Source: Ophiothrix spiculata (lineage: Eukaryota; Echinodermata; Ophiuroidea; Amphilepidida; Ophiotrichidae). Taken from it: 26,057 nucleotides of DNA. The position numbers and the translations under genes are program-made. Under the pieces are notes generated by a model. That model saw only the letters and a program-made list of their open reading frames with translations, ran no database searches and was not told the origin of the DNA. Below, piece by piece: positions 12,364 through 21,873 of the stretch. The first letter of the stretch is position 1; each line of letters starts with the position of its first letter. The DNA lies in assembly GCA_000969725.1 (NCBI GenBank), contig JXSR01S010179.1, one strand, 5' to 3'.

Positions 12364-13264
12364 ATCTTGCGGCTTTAAACTAGTGGTAACCATACATTTC
12401 CATTATTTCTTTACATTAATTGTACTCGCCCATATCTCGTGATAACCATATTACTTAATGTCTGCAATATCAATCAAAGCATATTCATCACACCTCACGT
12501 TTGAAAAATCTTGAGAAGTTCATCAAAACTGTTGTCGCAGAGAAAAGACGTCATACTTGCAATTGATCACATTGACTCATTTATGTTTTCATAACATTTA
12601 ATAGTTTCGATCATCTCTAAAGAATCTGTCAGTTTAAATTTGTTTTAAAACTGTGTCAAGCATGACAAGCATTAATTAATGTTGTATTTTTCTGTCGCCG
12701 TCAACTAAACAGCTTATTTTGTATTGTTTAAAAAGATTTACCGTTTTGCTAGACATCTACTTATGACAGATTTAGCTTTCAGAAAATTATTTTTAATTTT
12801 TGATGTTGTTGTTGTTCTCTAATTGAATAATGTTATAAAGATTTGTATAAGTGTTAATACCCTCTAGGGATATAAACCAAGCATTTCATTTTATTCATAG
12901 AATAACCCAGCTTACTATAAGTGGCTTCATCTTTGTAAAGTAAATCTTCAGACACCTAACAGAACCAACTTTAAATGTTCAAGATGTTATTATGTTATGA
13001 ATATTTTGGATAGACATCAATTCTGGTCTCTAAGAATGAAGTTATCTTGCTATCCCAAGTCTCAATATTAGAGTGATTTATTTAAAGTGAAATCAAATGG
13101 GAAACATATTACCCTACACCACATGACACTCTGGGGAATAATTTCAAAATGTACCTGAATGCATACATGACCAAAAAATAATAGAAGAGTGATACAACCA
13201 TTTTGTTGGAGGCATATACAATATTTTATTTTCATATAGGTTGTGATGAAAACTAATATAAATT

Positions 13265-13514
13265 GAGGACCCTAGAACTAAAAGGGGGTTAAGTCACAAA
13301 ATCTTGAAAATTGAGTTGTGTCAATTTCCTGCTACAGAATTCTCATTTCTACATTCTGTAAAAGTTTTGTAGTAATTTGATGATCATAACATGCGTAAAA
13401 GTCACTGCGAAATACAGCAATACCATTCAAGACTACACAAACGATTTTATGTTTGTGCCGTTTTCTCAGTTTGTACTCAATGTGACTAAACCCCCTTCTA
13501 GTTCTAGGGTCCTC
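13265..13514. mobile_element. 250 bp MITE with 34 bp inverted ends and AATT target duplication
   Basis: The left end starts GAGGACCCTAGAACTAAAAG and the right end, read as reverse complement, starts GAGGACCCTAGAACTAGAAG. Similarity runs about 34 bases with two mismatches. The element is flanked by AATT on both sides (13261-13264 and 13515-13518). The right arm of the large inverted repeat keeps the same locus without the element: around 24580 it reads GACAATTTCAATTAG on the plus strand, with a single AATT where the left arm has AATT-element-AATT. That empty site fixes the borders and shows a simple insertion with a four-base duplication. There is no coding frame of note (a 63-codon frame is incidental). 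The superfamily is not assigned. Confidence 0.85.
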
Positions 13515-13904
13515 AATTGTCAAGTTTCTTGATCTGTGTAACTTTACAAGCTTTCATGGAATCTAAAAACATAAATGTAGCCAGAATTTGCATTTTCCAT
13601 ACATGCTTTTTATGCAAAATGTATTATACCTAGAACCAAACAAATATATTATTGCTGATTTGAAAGGAAGGAGAACAATTTTGGCTTAGTGGTTCACATG
13701 ACAAATTAATCTTATGAAATGTTGTATCTAAAACTGCAAATATAAAATGGGTTTGTTTTGAAAATCACCAACAAATTTGAACATGAAAGAGCTAGACAAT
13801 ATTTGCTAATGAAGTTGTCTTTAAAATTAAAAATGATACCTGTTCTTGCGAGTTATTTTGATTTGAAGAAGACACAATAATTAAAGGGTCTCTGGTGTAT
13901 ATAT

Positions 13905-14150
13905 GTATATATTCTCATATTTGAGCAGTCCCATCCCTTTGAGCAAAGTGCATAACATTGCAACCTCAGTCTCCTTTGAATAAGTAAGATGATTTAAATG
14001 GAGCAAGCACAAGAACTCCTTAAATTCAGTAAAGGCATTTCCTTTTGGCGGCTGAGGGACTGGTAACCCATATTCAGGATAAAATCCAGGCACTTTTGTA
14101 CATATTTGATGCAACAAAATGTGTGCCCTACATAATATGTGAAAAGTGTA
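13905..14150 (-). other. Exon-like conserved block in the left arm, unknown protein
   Basis: On the minus strand a TTTTCACATATTATGTAG stretch resembles a splice acceptor. It is followed by an open frame of about 80 codons ending at a stop near 13881. The frame reads AHILLHQICTKVPGFYPEYG, then contains PVPQPPKGNAF, HLTYSKETEV and KGMGLLKYENIYIY. The right arm holds the same block at about 23970-24230. In the last 126 bases of the block there are only about nine differences (roughly 93% identity) against about 80% in the flanks. Five of the nine change the amino acid and three or so are silent, so this does not look like strong protein-level constraint. I do not recognise the protein. It could be a decayed exon, a conserved non-coding element or simply a slower part of an old repeat. 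An upstream minus-strand frame (14574-14807, with VDFITGSVYRHPRSQE) is also partly shared between the arms and might be a companion. Confidence 0.25.
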
Positions 14151-14188
14151 TAACAATACAGTTTTCTCCTTGCTTAGATATTATTACA
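14037..14188. repeat. First copy of a 152 bp duplication flanking the N gap
   Basis: This segment, starting ATTTCCTTTTGGCGG and ending TTATTACA, is repeated directly at 14239-14390, immediately after 50 N. The two copies have the same length and about five mismatches (about 97% identity). The right arm of the inverted repeat has this segment only once (about 23939-24092). The most likely explanation is that two contig ends, perhaps from two haplotypes, overlap but were not merged. Confidence 0.85.
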
Positions 14189-14238
14189 NNNNNNNNNNNN
14201 NNNNNNNNNNNNNNNNNNNNNNNNNNNNNNNNNNNNNN
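14189..14238. other. Assembly gap of 50 N
   Basis: There are exactly fifty N here, a typical placeholder length for a gap of unknown or negative size. The flanks are duplicated, so the true gap may be zero or negative. Confidence 0.99.
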
Positions 14239-14390
14239 ATTTCCTTTTGGCGGCTGAGGGACTGGCAACCCATATTCAGGATAAAATCCAGGCACTTCAG
14301 TACATATTTGATGCAAGAAAATATGTGCCCTACATAATATGTGAAAAGTGTATAACAATACAGTTTTCTCCTTGCTTAGATATTATTACA
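14239..14390. repeat. Second copy of the 152 bp duplication flanking the N gap
   Basis: This is the direct copy of 14037-14188. Differences seen are GGCAACCC for GGTAACCC, CTTCAGTAC for CTTTTGTAC, and GCAAGAAAATATGTG for GCAACAAAATGTGTG. Sequence beyond this copy continues in the expected order relative to the right arm, which supports a false duplication over a real tandem repeat. Confidence 0.8.
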
Positions 14391-14500
14391 TACTTATTTA
14401 TCTTTTGGAATCATAACATATAATGAAAACTATCTTTTGAAAACTAAATATAATTTTTTTTTATTTCGTTCATTTAGTTTTGTGTGTTTGGTGATAAAAA

Positions 14501-14522
14501 ACAACAAAACAAAACAAAACAG
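14501..14522. repeat. Short (AAAAC)n simple repeat
   Basis: Four CAAAA-type units follow one another (ACAACAAAACAAAACAAAAC). The tract lies inside the left arm. The right arm has no comparable run at the matching place, so it arose or was lost after the duplication. Confidence 0.7.
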
Positions 14523-14573
14523 GCTTCCAAGCAAAATCCATGATTTCTGAGATTTATGAAATGTTATGCTAAA

Positions 14574-14807
14574 CTAATAAGCTAGTTTCATTTGATCTAA
14601 CCAAGAATAATATTGAGGTTTAGATATAGGGCCTACATTTCTGAGATTAAATCTGTAGACTGTTAGCCAAATATCCAGAAGGGGGAAAAAGCTACCAAAA
14701 ACCTTTGTCTCTTGACTCCTGGGGTGTCTATAGACACTCCCTGTGATGAAGTCTACATACACAACCAGCTGACCACACTGACCACTACTAGTCTCTTGCA
14801 CACACAT
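14574..14807 (-). other. Weakly conserved open frame in the left arm, probably not a gene
   Basis: A 77-codon frame starts MCVQETSSGQCGQLVVYVDF and contains FITGSVYRHPRSQETKVFGS. The first half is recognisable in the right arm at about 23570-23660 (YVDFITGSVYRDPRSQET), after which the right arm does not keep the frame. Nucleotide identity here is about the same as the rest of the arm, so protein-level selection is not shown. No family is recognised. It is listed only because it is on the same strand as the better-conserved block downstream and could, with low probability, be another exon of the same ancestral gene. Confidence 0.12.
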
Positions 14808-15426
14808 CTCTATTCCAAATCATTAACGCGCTGACTTTGACAGACACACCTTTGAGACCAAGTAACTCATCGATTTCTGAAGCGATACACCATACAGAAA
14901 CCTTATATTTCACATTTATGAATAATTCTTTTCCAATTCAGCTCTGCACTTGAGGCCAGTTCAGGGTGCTTTGGGTACAAGTGAAAGCTTGAGTTATTTT
15001 ATTGGATATTCCTCAGGTCTTTTGTTAACTTGTTTCATCAGTGACATCCTGGGATTAATTTACCTCTCACCTATTATGGAATGAATATTTTTACAATTTT
15101 TCACCTAATGTAGCTACAGGGATTATAAACTACAAGTAGATTTGACAAGATAGTCCACTCAAATAGTATGCCGCTATGTGAACTTCAATCATCTTTTTGG
15201 CTCACATGGTTTTAGATAGTTAAATAAAAAAAATAGAAAATTGCCTAGATTGTTGTAACATATGTTTATCAAGGGAAGACGCATTACATGGTTGGTTGTG
15301 GGTATTTGAGGGTCTATGGTATAGTGTTTTCTTCACCTATCCTTTTACCCAGATTCATCTAACATCTCATTTGTAGTTCATACAGTTGAGTTTTGAAAGA
15401 AATATTATAACCCGTTTACTGTTTAA

Positions 15427-15629
15427 TCAATATGAATATAAATCATTTACCGCATGGGCAGATTTCTTAAAAAAATAAACATGCGAGTATCCCTCTTATA
15501 TAGGAGCTGGAGGAAAATACTTTAGAAGAATCACTCCAAAGGAATATATCTTGTCACACAGTAGATAAAAATACAACAATTTCATTGGTTAATAGCTACA
15601 AAGGATATTTCCGTATTGCATCAAATTTC
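15427..15629. other. Start of the spacer between the inverted arms
   Basis: Similarity to the right arm is lost at about 15426, just after TACTGTTTAA. No repeat or gene is seen here. The spacer as a whole (15427-22947) is about 7.5 kb with its midpoint near 19190. Confidence 0.5.
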
Positions 15630-15845
15630 AAAGTTCTATGTGACACGAAATCCTCTATGTGATACGAAAACTCGTATCATACAGCTCTTTCACCAGTCCA
15701 ACTCGTATCGCTTATTGAACATGCTAGCTGTATTGCAAAGCACGTGCGGCTGCTGTGCGTGCGAGACTAACAGCAACGTGCTGTACTATGCGATGCCGAT
15801 AGAAATGACGCACATAGCTGTCAATCAAACCCGGAAAATTACTAT
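15630..15845. other. CpG-rich pocket in the spacer
   Basis: G+C rises to about half between 15700 and 15840, with CpG-containing words such as CACGTGCGGCTG, GCGTGCGAGAC, CGATGCCGATAG and GACGCACATAG. At its start a 19-base unit is repeated in tandem (CTATGTGACACGAAA at 15636 and CTATGTGATACGAAA at 15655), followed by a small hairpin GATACGA-AAAC-TCGTATC (15661-15678). A CACGTG E-box sits near 15742. An 84-codon plus-strand frame (15616-15870) covers the pocket but has no recognised motif. It could be an old mobile-element fragment that kept CpGs, a regulatory element or an exon; the sequence does not decide. Confidence 0.4.
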
Positions 15846-16429
15846 TGAAAAATTGATTGCAATGTTATAAAAATATAAAGTATAATGACTTGTGACTGGA
15901 ATTTGACAAATTATTAAAGAGGAACAGAAAGAATAGATTTCAAATATTACAAAATAAAATGAGAAACAAAACAATAATTTTTTACAACATTAGAAGAGAA
16001 AACAAGGTTGGTATATGAAACAGAATTATTTTATACTTTCCCAAAACTTTCAGGGGGGACAGGAAATTTAAATAAAGTATTTTAATATTTGAAGTATACA
16101 ATTGTCAGCAAAAGAACTCTATAATGAGGGAAAACAGTTGTTCTTAGAAATAAGAATTTTATATTAATGAGGGCAATGAACTACTGATAGCCCTTCTGTA
16201 GCATAAAATGTGAAGAACACCCATGAGGAGATATAAAGGGTCTTCTGTTTTAATCTTCAGTAATACTTACCTTGTTAATCTTAGGACCAAGTGCTCTTAT
16301 TAAGCTTAAGTTATTCTCTTTGATTAATCAAGTTCATGGTTATCCCCAGGGGTCACACACCTTTCCGCCACACTTGTGCATAAAGAATGACATATCATGC
16401 GCACCTCTGAGTAGCATTATAGATGATGA
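15846..16429. other. AT-rich spacer segment; nothing recognised
   Basis: Only AT-rich sequence with short A runs is seen. No inverted ends, tandem units or credible frames are present. Confidence 0.5.
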
Positions 16430-16671
16430 ATGAAATTCTGATGACCACCAGTATTACTGCACAGTCCACCAGGAGGCTCCGTTCAATTCCAGTTTTGTTT
16501 TGTATGTACTCTTGAAAACGAGCTGAATCCGTATGAGTTCAATATCATAGTCTGCATTCAGGTCAGATTAGGGTCACTTTTAAAATGGAGTACAGAAGAA
16601 TGAACTATGCCATAAGACATGAGAGTATTTTGCAGGTTAAAAACCACCTTGCATATTGTCAGTCACGTGAA

Positions 16672-16737
16672 GTGTGTCCTGTATTAACAGCGTGACACAC
16701 ACCATTTGTGATGTTGACGAGGCATATCATCCCCGTC
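16672..16737. other. Two adjacent imperfect hairpins
   Basis: The first hairpin (16672-16700) is GTGTGTC-CTGT-ATTA-ACAG-CGT-GACACAC, an 11-base-pair stem with a three-base bulge and a four-base loop. The second (16716-16737) is GACGAGG-CATATCAT-CCCCGTC, with one mismatch. Both lie in a less AT-rich pocket (about 16430-16810). They could be ends of a decayed element, binding sites for dimeric factors or chance. No RNA family is recognised. Confidence 0.3.
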
Positions 16738-16810
16738 AGGCATGCTAGCAACCAAGACTGTGATAACAAATTTTCATCAAGACAACCATTGCCAAAACCC
16801 AATTTGCTAT

Positions 16811-17740
16811 CATCAGGTTACTAATCAATCAATGCATCTTCACTTTCATCCCCCTAAACCCATTTTTCTGCTTCCATTGTATTTTCTTATAAAGGGAGTG
16901 CTGTAAACAGCTTCATATTTTCATTGCATTAATTCCAAATGTTGAGATTTTAAGATTTAAGGTATGATGTTTTGGGGGTTTCAGCTTTTTGGTTTCATTT
17001 ATCTAGGAATATGTTTGACTTATTTGCTGAAGATCACTTTTTGATTTTTGGACGATTTTTGAATACATAATGCAGCTAACTTTGATGTGAGGATATGCAT
17101 TGAAAGTCCTGACTGTCAATTTGTATGCTTATGACTTTGAGTATGTGCTAAAAATCTTTAAAAAATAGCTTGTTATTTGTTACTTCAATTACAATCTGAC
17201 AAAATAAAACTAAAAATAAGATGCACAATGATTTTTATTTCCTTGTCATAGGAGATGCTGCATTGAGTTTTAAGAATTAAAGCTTTAAACAATGATATTT
17301 CTTATTTATGTTGTTTGCATATCATGTGCGTTTTATTTATGTGAACTAATTTTGAGTTTTCTTTTTTCCTTTTTTTCATGTTCTATCACCTGGACTGTAT
17401 GAATTCATTCATCAGGTAAGAATAATTGTACTTTCTTCTGATAGAAAGAATTTTCAAAATAGGTTCTTTATTTGTATTTTCACTGTTCAAACAAGGTAAA
17501 ATTAAAATGTTTTATGCAGGATGTTGTATATCTGCCCATCTAGAGAACAAATCAGAAGTGAATGAAGCATTGTTATTTTTAAAAGGTTTTCATATAGTGT
17601 CTTATGCATACAAAATCATACTAAGTTATTTGGCATATAGGCCTACCAAATGAATATTCTGTACATTTAATGATAATGCAAACAGGCCATACTTTTGTCT
17701 CACGTTGCTTTTTTGAGATTAGAGAGTCATTTAGAAAACT
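16811..17740. other. AT-rich spacer segment; nothing recognised
   Basis: A 75-codon frame at 17426-17653 has no recognised motif and is of chance length. No repeats are evident until the tandem duplication that follows. Confidence 0.5.
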
Positions 17741-17937
17741 TTCAACACAATCCAATCTGCATTGCCCTGTAAATACTGTTTTTTAAAAAGAACAAACAAA
17801 TTCTTGCCTACAAAATATCAAATTTACACAAGTCAAATGTTAGATCTTCAACCCAATCCAATCTTTTGCCCTGTTAATTCTGTTTTTAAAAAGAACAAAC
17901 AAATTCTTGCCCACAAAATATCAAATTTACACAAGTC
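17741..17937. repeat. Tandem duplication of a ~92 bp unit
   Basis: Copy one (17741-17834) and copy two (17847-17937) share TTCAACNCAATCCAATCT, TTTTTAAAAAGAACAAACAA, ATTCTTGCC and ACAAAATATCAAATTTACAC. They differ by a few substitutions and two small indels, with about 12 bases between them. High similarity over the shared part indicates a fairly recent local duplication. A 71-codon frame across both copies repeats its own peptide (KRTNKFL... then KKNKQIL...) and is a by-product. Confidence 0.85.
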
Positions 17938-20001
17938 TACTTTTATTTCTGCTTCAACTGCAAAATCACATTCTTAGGAAATAGCAGAGTCTTCTCTGCT
18001 AGAGAAATACATGTAAAATGTCTAATTTCACCAAAGATGCAGCATGTCTTAACATTATTGACATTTTGAAGTTTATACGTTAGAGTTTTGTCTTGGGAAC
18101 TGGAAAACAAGGTTTGGGATGTATTACCAGGCTTAAGTAGCTTACACTTTAGCTATCAGTACTTAGCTAACACTACTTATTTTGAGGATATTACTTGTAG
18201 TTATTAGATACACACTTGGTAATGGGTTTTCACTGTTCATTTATCTATATAAGACTTGAAGCTTTTATCTCAAAAGAGCTTTGGTAAGATACGTAAGATA
18301 TCAATTTATTTTTGTTTTATGTTGGTTAAGATTCTGGCTCAGATAATTGAAAGTTTTTATCTGTCTTTATGTAATGATACTGCAGCACAAGTGTCTGTTT
18401 AGGTAATGTTAATACTTTTTAATTCATAGTGCTAATTGTTTCTTGATTGCTGTTTCTTCTTTTATACCATAATATAATAGGTTATTGTTTTAGCAATAAG
18501 TCACATGGTCTAGCAATTTTTTGGTAATGGTGGTCAAAAGTGTAAGTAAATGATAAACACATCAATTTTGTTCTAACATCAAGTCAGTGATATCAAGTGA
18601 GCAATGCATAAGCCAATAAGGAGCCATAACAGCCGAGCATCTAATTCTAATTAATCAGTAGGTCTCGCAATTATCTATGACTCATTAATTACTGGTCATC
18701 ATTATCAATCTTGGTGATGACAACTTACAATAAACAAGAACGATTTTAATTGACTGAAGTTACTCATGTTTGTACTTTCTTGCAATCATTCTGAAACCTT
18801 TTTTTCTTTTAAAAGTCAGAACAAGTGCTGTTATAATGTTTGCTTACCAAATATTATAGATGCTGGCTTTATTTGACCATCTTGCATGGTTGATTTATAG
18901 ACGTCAGCCGTTAAGTCGGCCAGTCTATATGTTGTCTGTATATTAATCAGCGATGATCATTACTGGTATGACTGACTGAATGCACTATTTGGTCCCAGTG
19001 AGAAAGGTTACTTCAATATTTATCAAGATTATTACAAAAATGATAATGGGAAAAACATGGTTAGGGTATTTACAATTCATTTTTTTAATGAGGAGGAGTT
19101 ACTCGGCAAAACCATATATGTTGATATAACCAGTTTTAATTTCACCCAAAGGATACTGGTTATTTGTGTTATTTTGGTCACAATGGTAATTAGAATGTGA
19201 TAAAGTGTGGGGTTATTTTTGTATCCAGTCTTGTGTTCTCAAAACAATTGCATGCATATCCTATAATAATCTGGCAATTTCATTTTGATCAGAATTTGTA
19301 TCTGAATTGTTATCTTTTTGAAATCTGTATTGTCACCTTTTCTGTGCACACATTCACTGTTCAGGCCTAGATATACTTCGTCATTTTTGTAGTCATTTTC
19401 ATTCAAAAGTTTATAATTGGTGTACATTTTCTACAATGGAGTAAACTGTTAATTCTGAATGAGCATTTTCATTCAAATTTTCACATTATGAAGAATGTAT
19501 TAAATGGAGACCTATTTTTCACCCTATTGCACATTTTCAAGTGCTTACTGATGGGTAGTATAATGTTTGATATTGATTCTATGGCCTAGATCTATTCATG
19601 GTAAGCTAATCTCTTCTTGCAATGATGGAATATGATTTACACAATGGTGAAATTGTGCATGGAAAATGTTTATTCAGAATGAAAGTTTACACCATTCTTA
19701 AAAACCAATCATCATGAGAATAATTATGAATGAAAATGTCTACAAAGTACAAAAATGTTCATGCTTTCACAATATCAATCTGTTATGGCCATAAATGATT
19801 TTAGGGTTTGTAGTCACTGGTCACTATGGGCCAGGTTTAAGCTATATAATTTGTCGTGTAACTTCAAGTCACCAAGCAGCAACCCAGCTGATCAAGTGAT
19901 ACTATTTTTCCTTTTAAAATATGTACTTGCATATAGTTTTATTTCCCTGAGTCCTTGATACAATAACACTACATCATCAGAAATTAATCTTGTCTCCATT
20001 T
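17938..20001. other. AT-rich spacer segment around the symmetry centre; no gene seen
   Basis: This includes the midpoint of the large inverted repeat (about 19190), where no local palindrome is visible. One imperfect hairpin lies at 18896-18929 (TATAGAC, inner stem GCCG/CGGC, GTCTATA). Around 18640-18720 several TAATTA-like words occur (CTAATTAATC, CATTAATTAC) beside ATGACTCA. Frames at 19239-19427 and 19755-19958 are of chance length with no motif. Confidence 0.5.
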
Positions 20002-20004
20002 TAA

Positions 20005-20186
20005 GGCCTGGTGCAGACTCCTCTATCATATAGTATATTTTGCTTAGAATATTCTATGCTGACGACAAAATAGTGTAGGTCATCGAATAAAACTGTGTGT
20101 TTTATTCGGTCACTATGTCATTTTATCGTCAGCATAGAATATTCTAAGCAAAATATTCTATACGATAGAGGAGTCTGCACCAGGCC
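20005..20186. mobile_element. 182 bp foldback MITE of Harbinger/Tourist type with TAA target duplication
   Basis: The element is almost entirely an inverted repeat. The left arm begins GGCCTGGTGCAGACTCCTCT and the right arm ends with its reverse complement. Over the first 68 bases the arms differ at about three positions, and pairing resumes at the tip with GAATAAAA/TTTTATTC around a CTGTGTG loop. It is flanked on both sides by TAA (20002-20004 and 20187-20189). A three-base TWA target duplication with ends beginning GGCC is the known signature of PIF/Harbinger-derived Tourist MITEs; the assignment rests on that signature only. The near-perfect arms suggest either recent insertion or correction between arms. 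If transcribed, it would form a long hairpin RNA. There is no coding frame. Confidence 0.85.
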
Positions 20187-20189
20187 TAA

Positions 20190-21873
20190 GAATGCCAGCG
20201 TAAGTCAATAACCAAATCCATACATGTTGATTTGTTTGTTTATTATTTTAAGCTTTCCCCTCATCAACTAAACACTAGTACCACCTGCCTGCCAGGTAAA
20301 AAGTTGTCATTTCTGATGATACTCGCCTTGGTCTCATCATTTAATGTAGAAAATATTGTCTCCAGTTTAGTCTTGATTTTTATTCATTCAAGGTTAATGA
20401 CCGACAGTGCATTTGATGGTGGAGAATTTGGTAGACAATACAATACATAAGTAATGACCAAAAATTGGATTCATACTCATGGGCATCTTCATGACAGTCA
20501 TCAAGATGGCCATTAAGAGATCCATGATAGTCAAAATACTATTAGAAATTTAAAATCATTTCCGATGAAACCATTTGAGATCCCAGTACCATTAAAGTTT
20601 CATCACATTCCTCTTGAAATTAACTTTGTGGAATATTAAAAGGACATTCATTCCTTAATTTTTACAAACTATATCACTCACATTTTTCATGTAGCTTTTT
20701 GATTCATTAGTAACAAAATAATGAGGTATTTTGTATGATGTTGTTTGAATGTCTAATCCGTCTTTAGAGGTTGTAGCTTCATGCCCCACAATTATTTTTT
20801 TATGTTAAGATTTTTGACTACCAGATGACAGAAAATTAGCCAAATGCCTACAACATTTTCAAACAATACAGTGGAGAATTTCTCAACATGAAATAGAGAC
20901 TAGAAAGCTGGTGTGATGACAGCTTCATCTATTAGAAAAAAATATTTTCAAATTTATTTTAGATTAATGCTTTATTAAACAATGGTATCCATGACAACTA
21001 TCCACTTATTTGAAGAAAAAAAAATGAATCTGAGATTTAAATGTCAGTATCAATGCACTTTAGGTCATGTAAGGATATTTATATCAATCATATTATATCA
21101 ATCATAACATGTTTTGAAGAAGAATAATGATGTGAAGTAATTGTATTATTTATGACATTTCCAATTTTAATGAATATAAAATGTTGCATATTAATATTGT
21201 ATTTCTGTCTAGAACAATTATATAAGTATTGTCAGGTCATTGATGGATAAACTTTTCAAGCCATACAGATCTGTATTTGTCTTTGTAGTGCTAGAATATG
21301 ACATATTTTAGAAAAGAATATAATAAAAATGTCAATCTTTAACATTGAAAATCTATAGCAAGCTGTAAGTACCTTATGAACTTTTCTCTGCCTGTTAACT
21401 AGATTTTGTTTCATTCTAAAAAGCTCTTAAACAGAGAAAAATCGATGTGTTTTGATGAAATCGACTAAAGGGTATGATCAAGTTTCCAATAGTTTATTTT
21501 AGCAATCCATATTTCTCACTCAATGTTGTTGAGACATGTTTACGCTCAGGATATGTCTGTACTCTTGAAGCTTGAAGCCAACTTATTCCTGTAGTGTCGT
21601 ATATATCGATGGATATTACATCCCAAAAGCTTTTGCTCTCATCTTCTTTAAATGATTGCTCGCTGTATGAAGTAAAACTAATATTATGTCTGTACTGCTA
21701 GGTTAGTTTGCTGGTAATATTTTCGTTTTTGAGTTAGTATTATCACAATATCATTCTGGGTTTTTTCATATTTCTCTTTTACTAAAAGTGATGATAAGAG
21801 ATTGTTCAAGAACAACTATGATTTAATATAAATGAATAAGAGAAGCAAGAAATAAGAACGCCATGTGGACTTC
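20190..21873. other. AT-rich spacer segment; nothing recognised
   Basis: A 72-codon frame (20232-20450) has no recognised motif. Short local repetition is seen near 21079-21105 (ATATCAATCATA repeated twice). No other structure is found. Confidence 0.5.

Larger units (their letters stand above)
10868..15426 (+). repeat. Left arm of a very large imperfect inverted repeat
   Basis: Read as reverse complement, this arm aligns in order with 22948-26057. Clear anchors are 11222 with 25678 (GACCTGAGTCCC), 11350-11362 with 25536-25550 (AAAGAATACCTAC), 12480-12720 with 25140-25390 (for example AACTGTGTCAAGCATG), 12750-12870 with 24960-25110, 13535-13600 with 24500-24570 (CTTTACAAGCTTTCAT), 13905-14390 with 23939-24230, and 14870-15110 with 23260-23490 (ACTCATCGATTTCTGA). 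Near the inner end the match weakens but is still traceable to about 15426 (TACTGTTTAA). By eye the aligned blocks are roughly 80% identical, with many small indels. The left arm is 4.56 kb against 3.11 kb for the right. The excess is made up of a left-only block near 11362-12363, a MITE at 13265-13514 and a gap-linked duplication at 14189-14390. The outer end cannot be set because the partner leaves the window. Confidence 0.9.

Noticed and set aside
14045-14358. Open frames running through the N gap
   Set aside because: Their translation crosses fifty unknown bases and a probable false duplication, so they are artefacts.
16470-16500. GTTCAATTCC as a Pol III B box of a tRNA or SINE
   Set aside because: There is no matching A box at the right distance and no tRNA fold around it.
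17762-17977. 71-codon frame with an internal peptide repeat
   Set aside because: The repeat comes from the tandem duplication at DNA level; no independent sign of coding.
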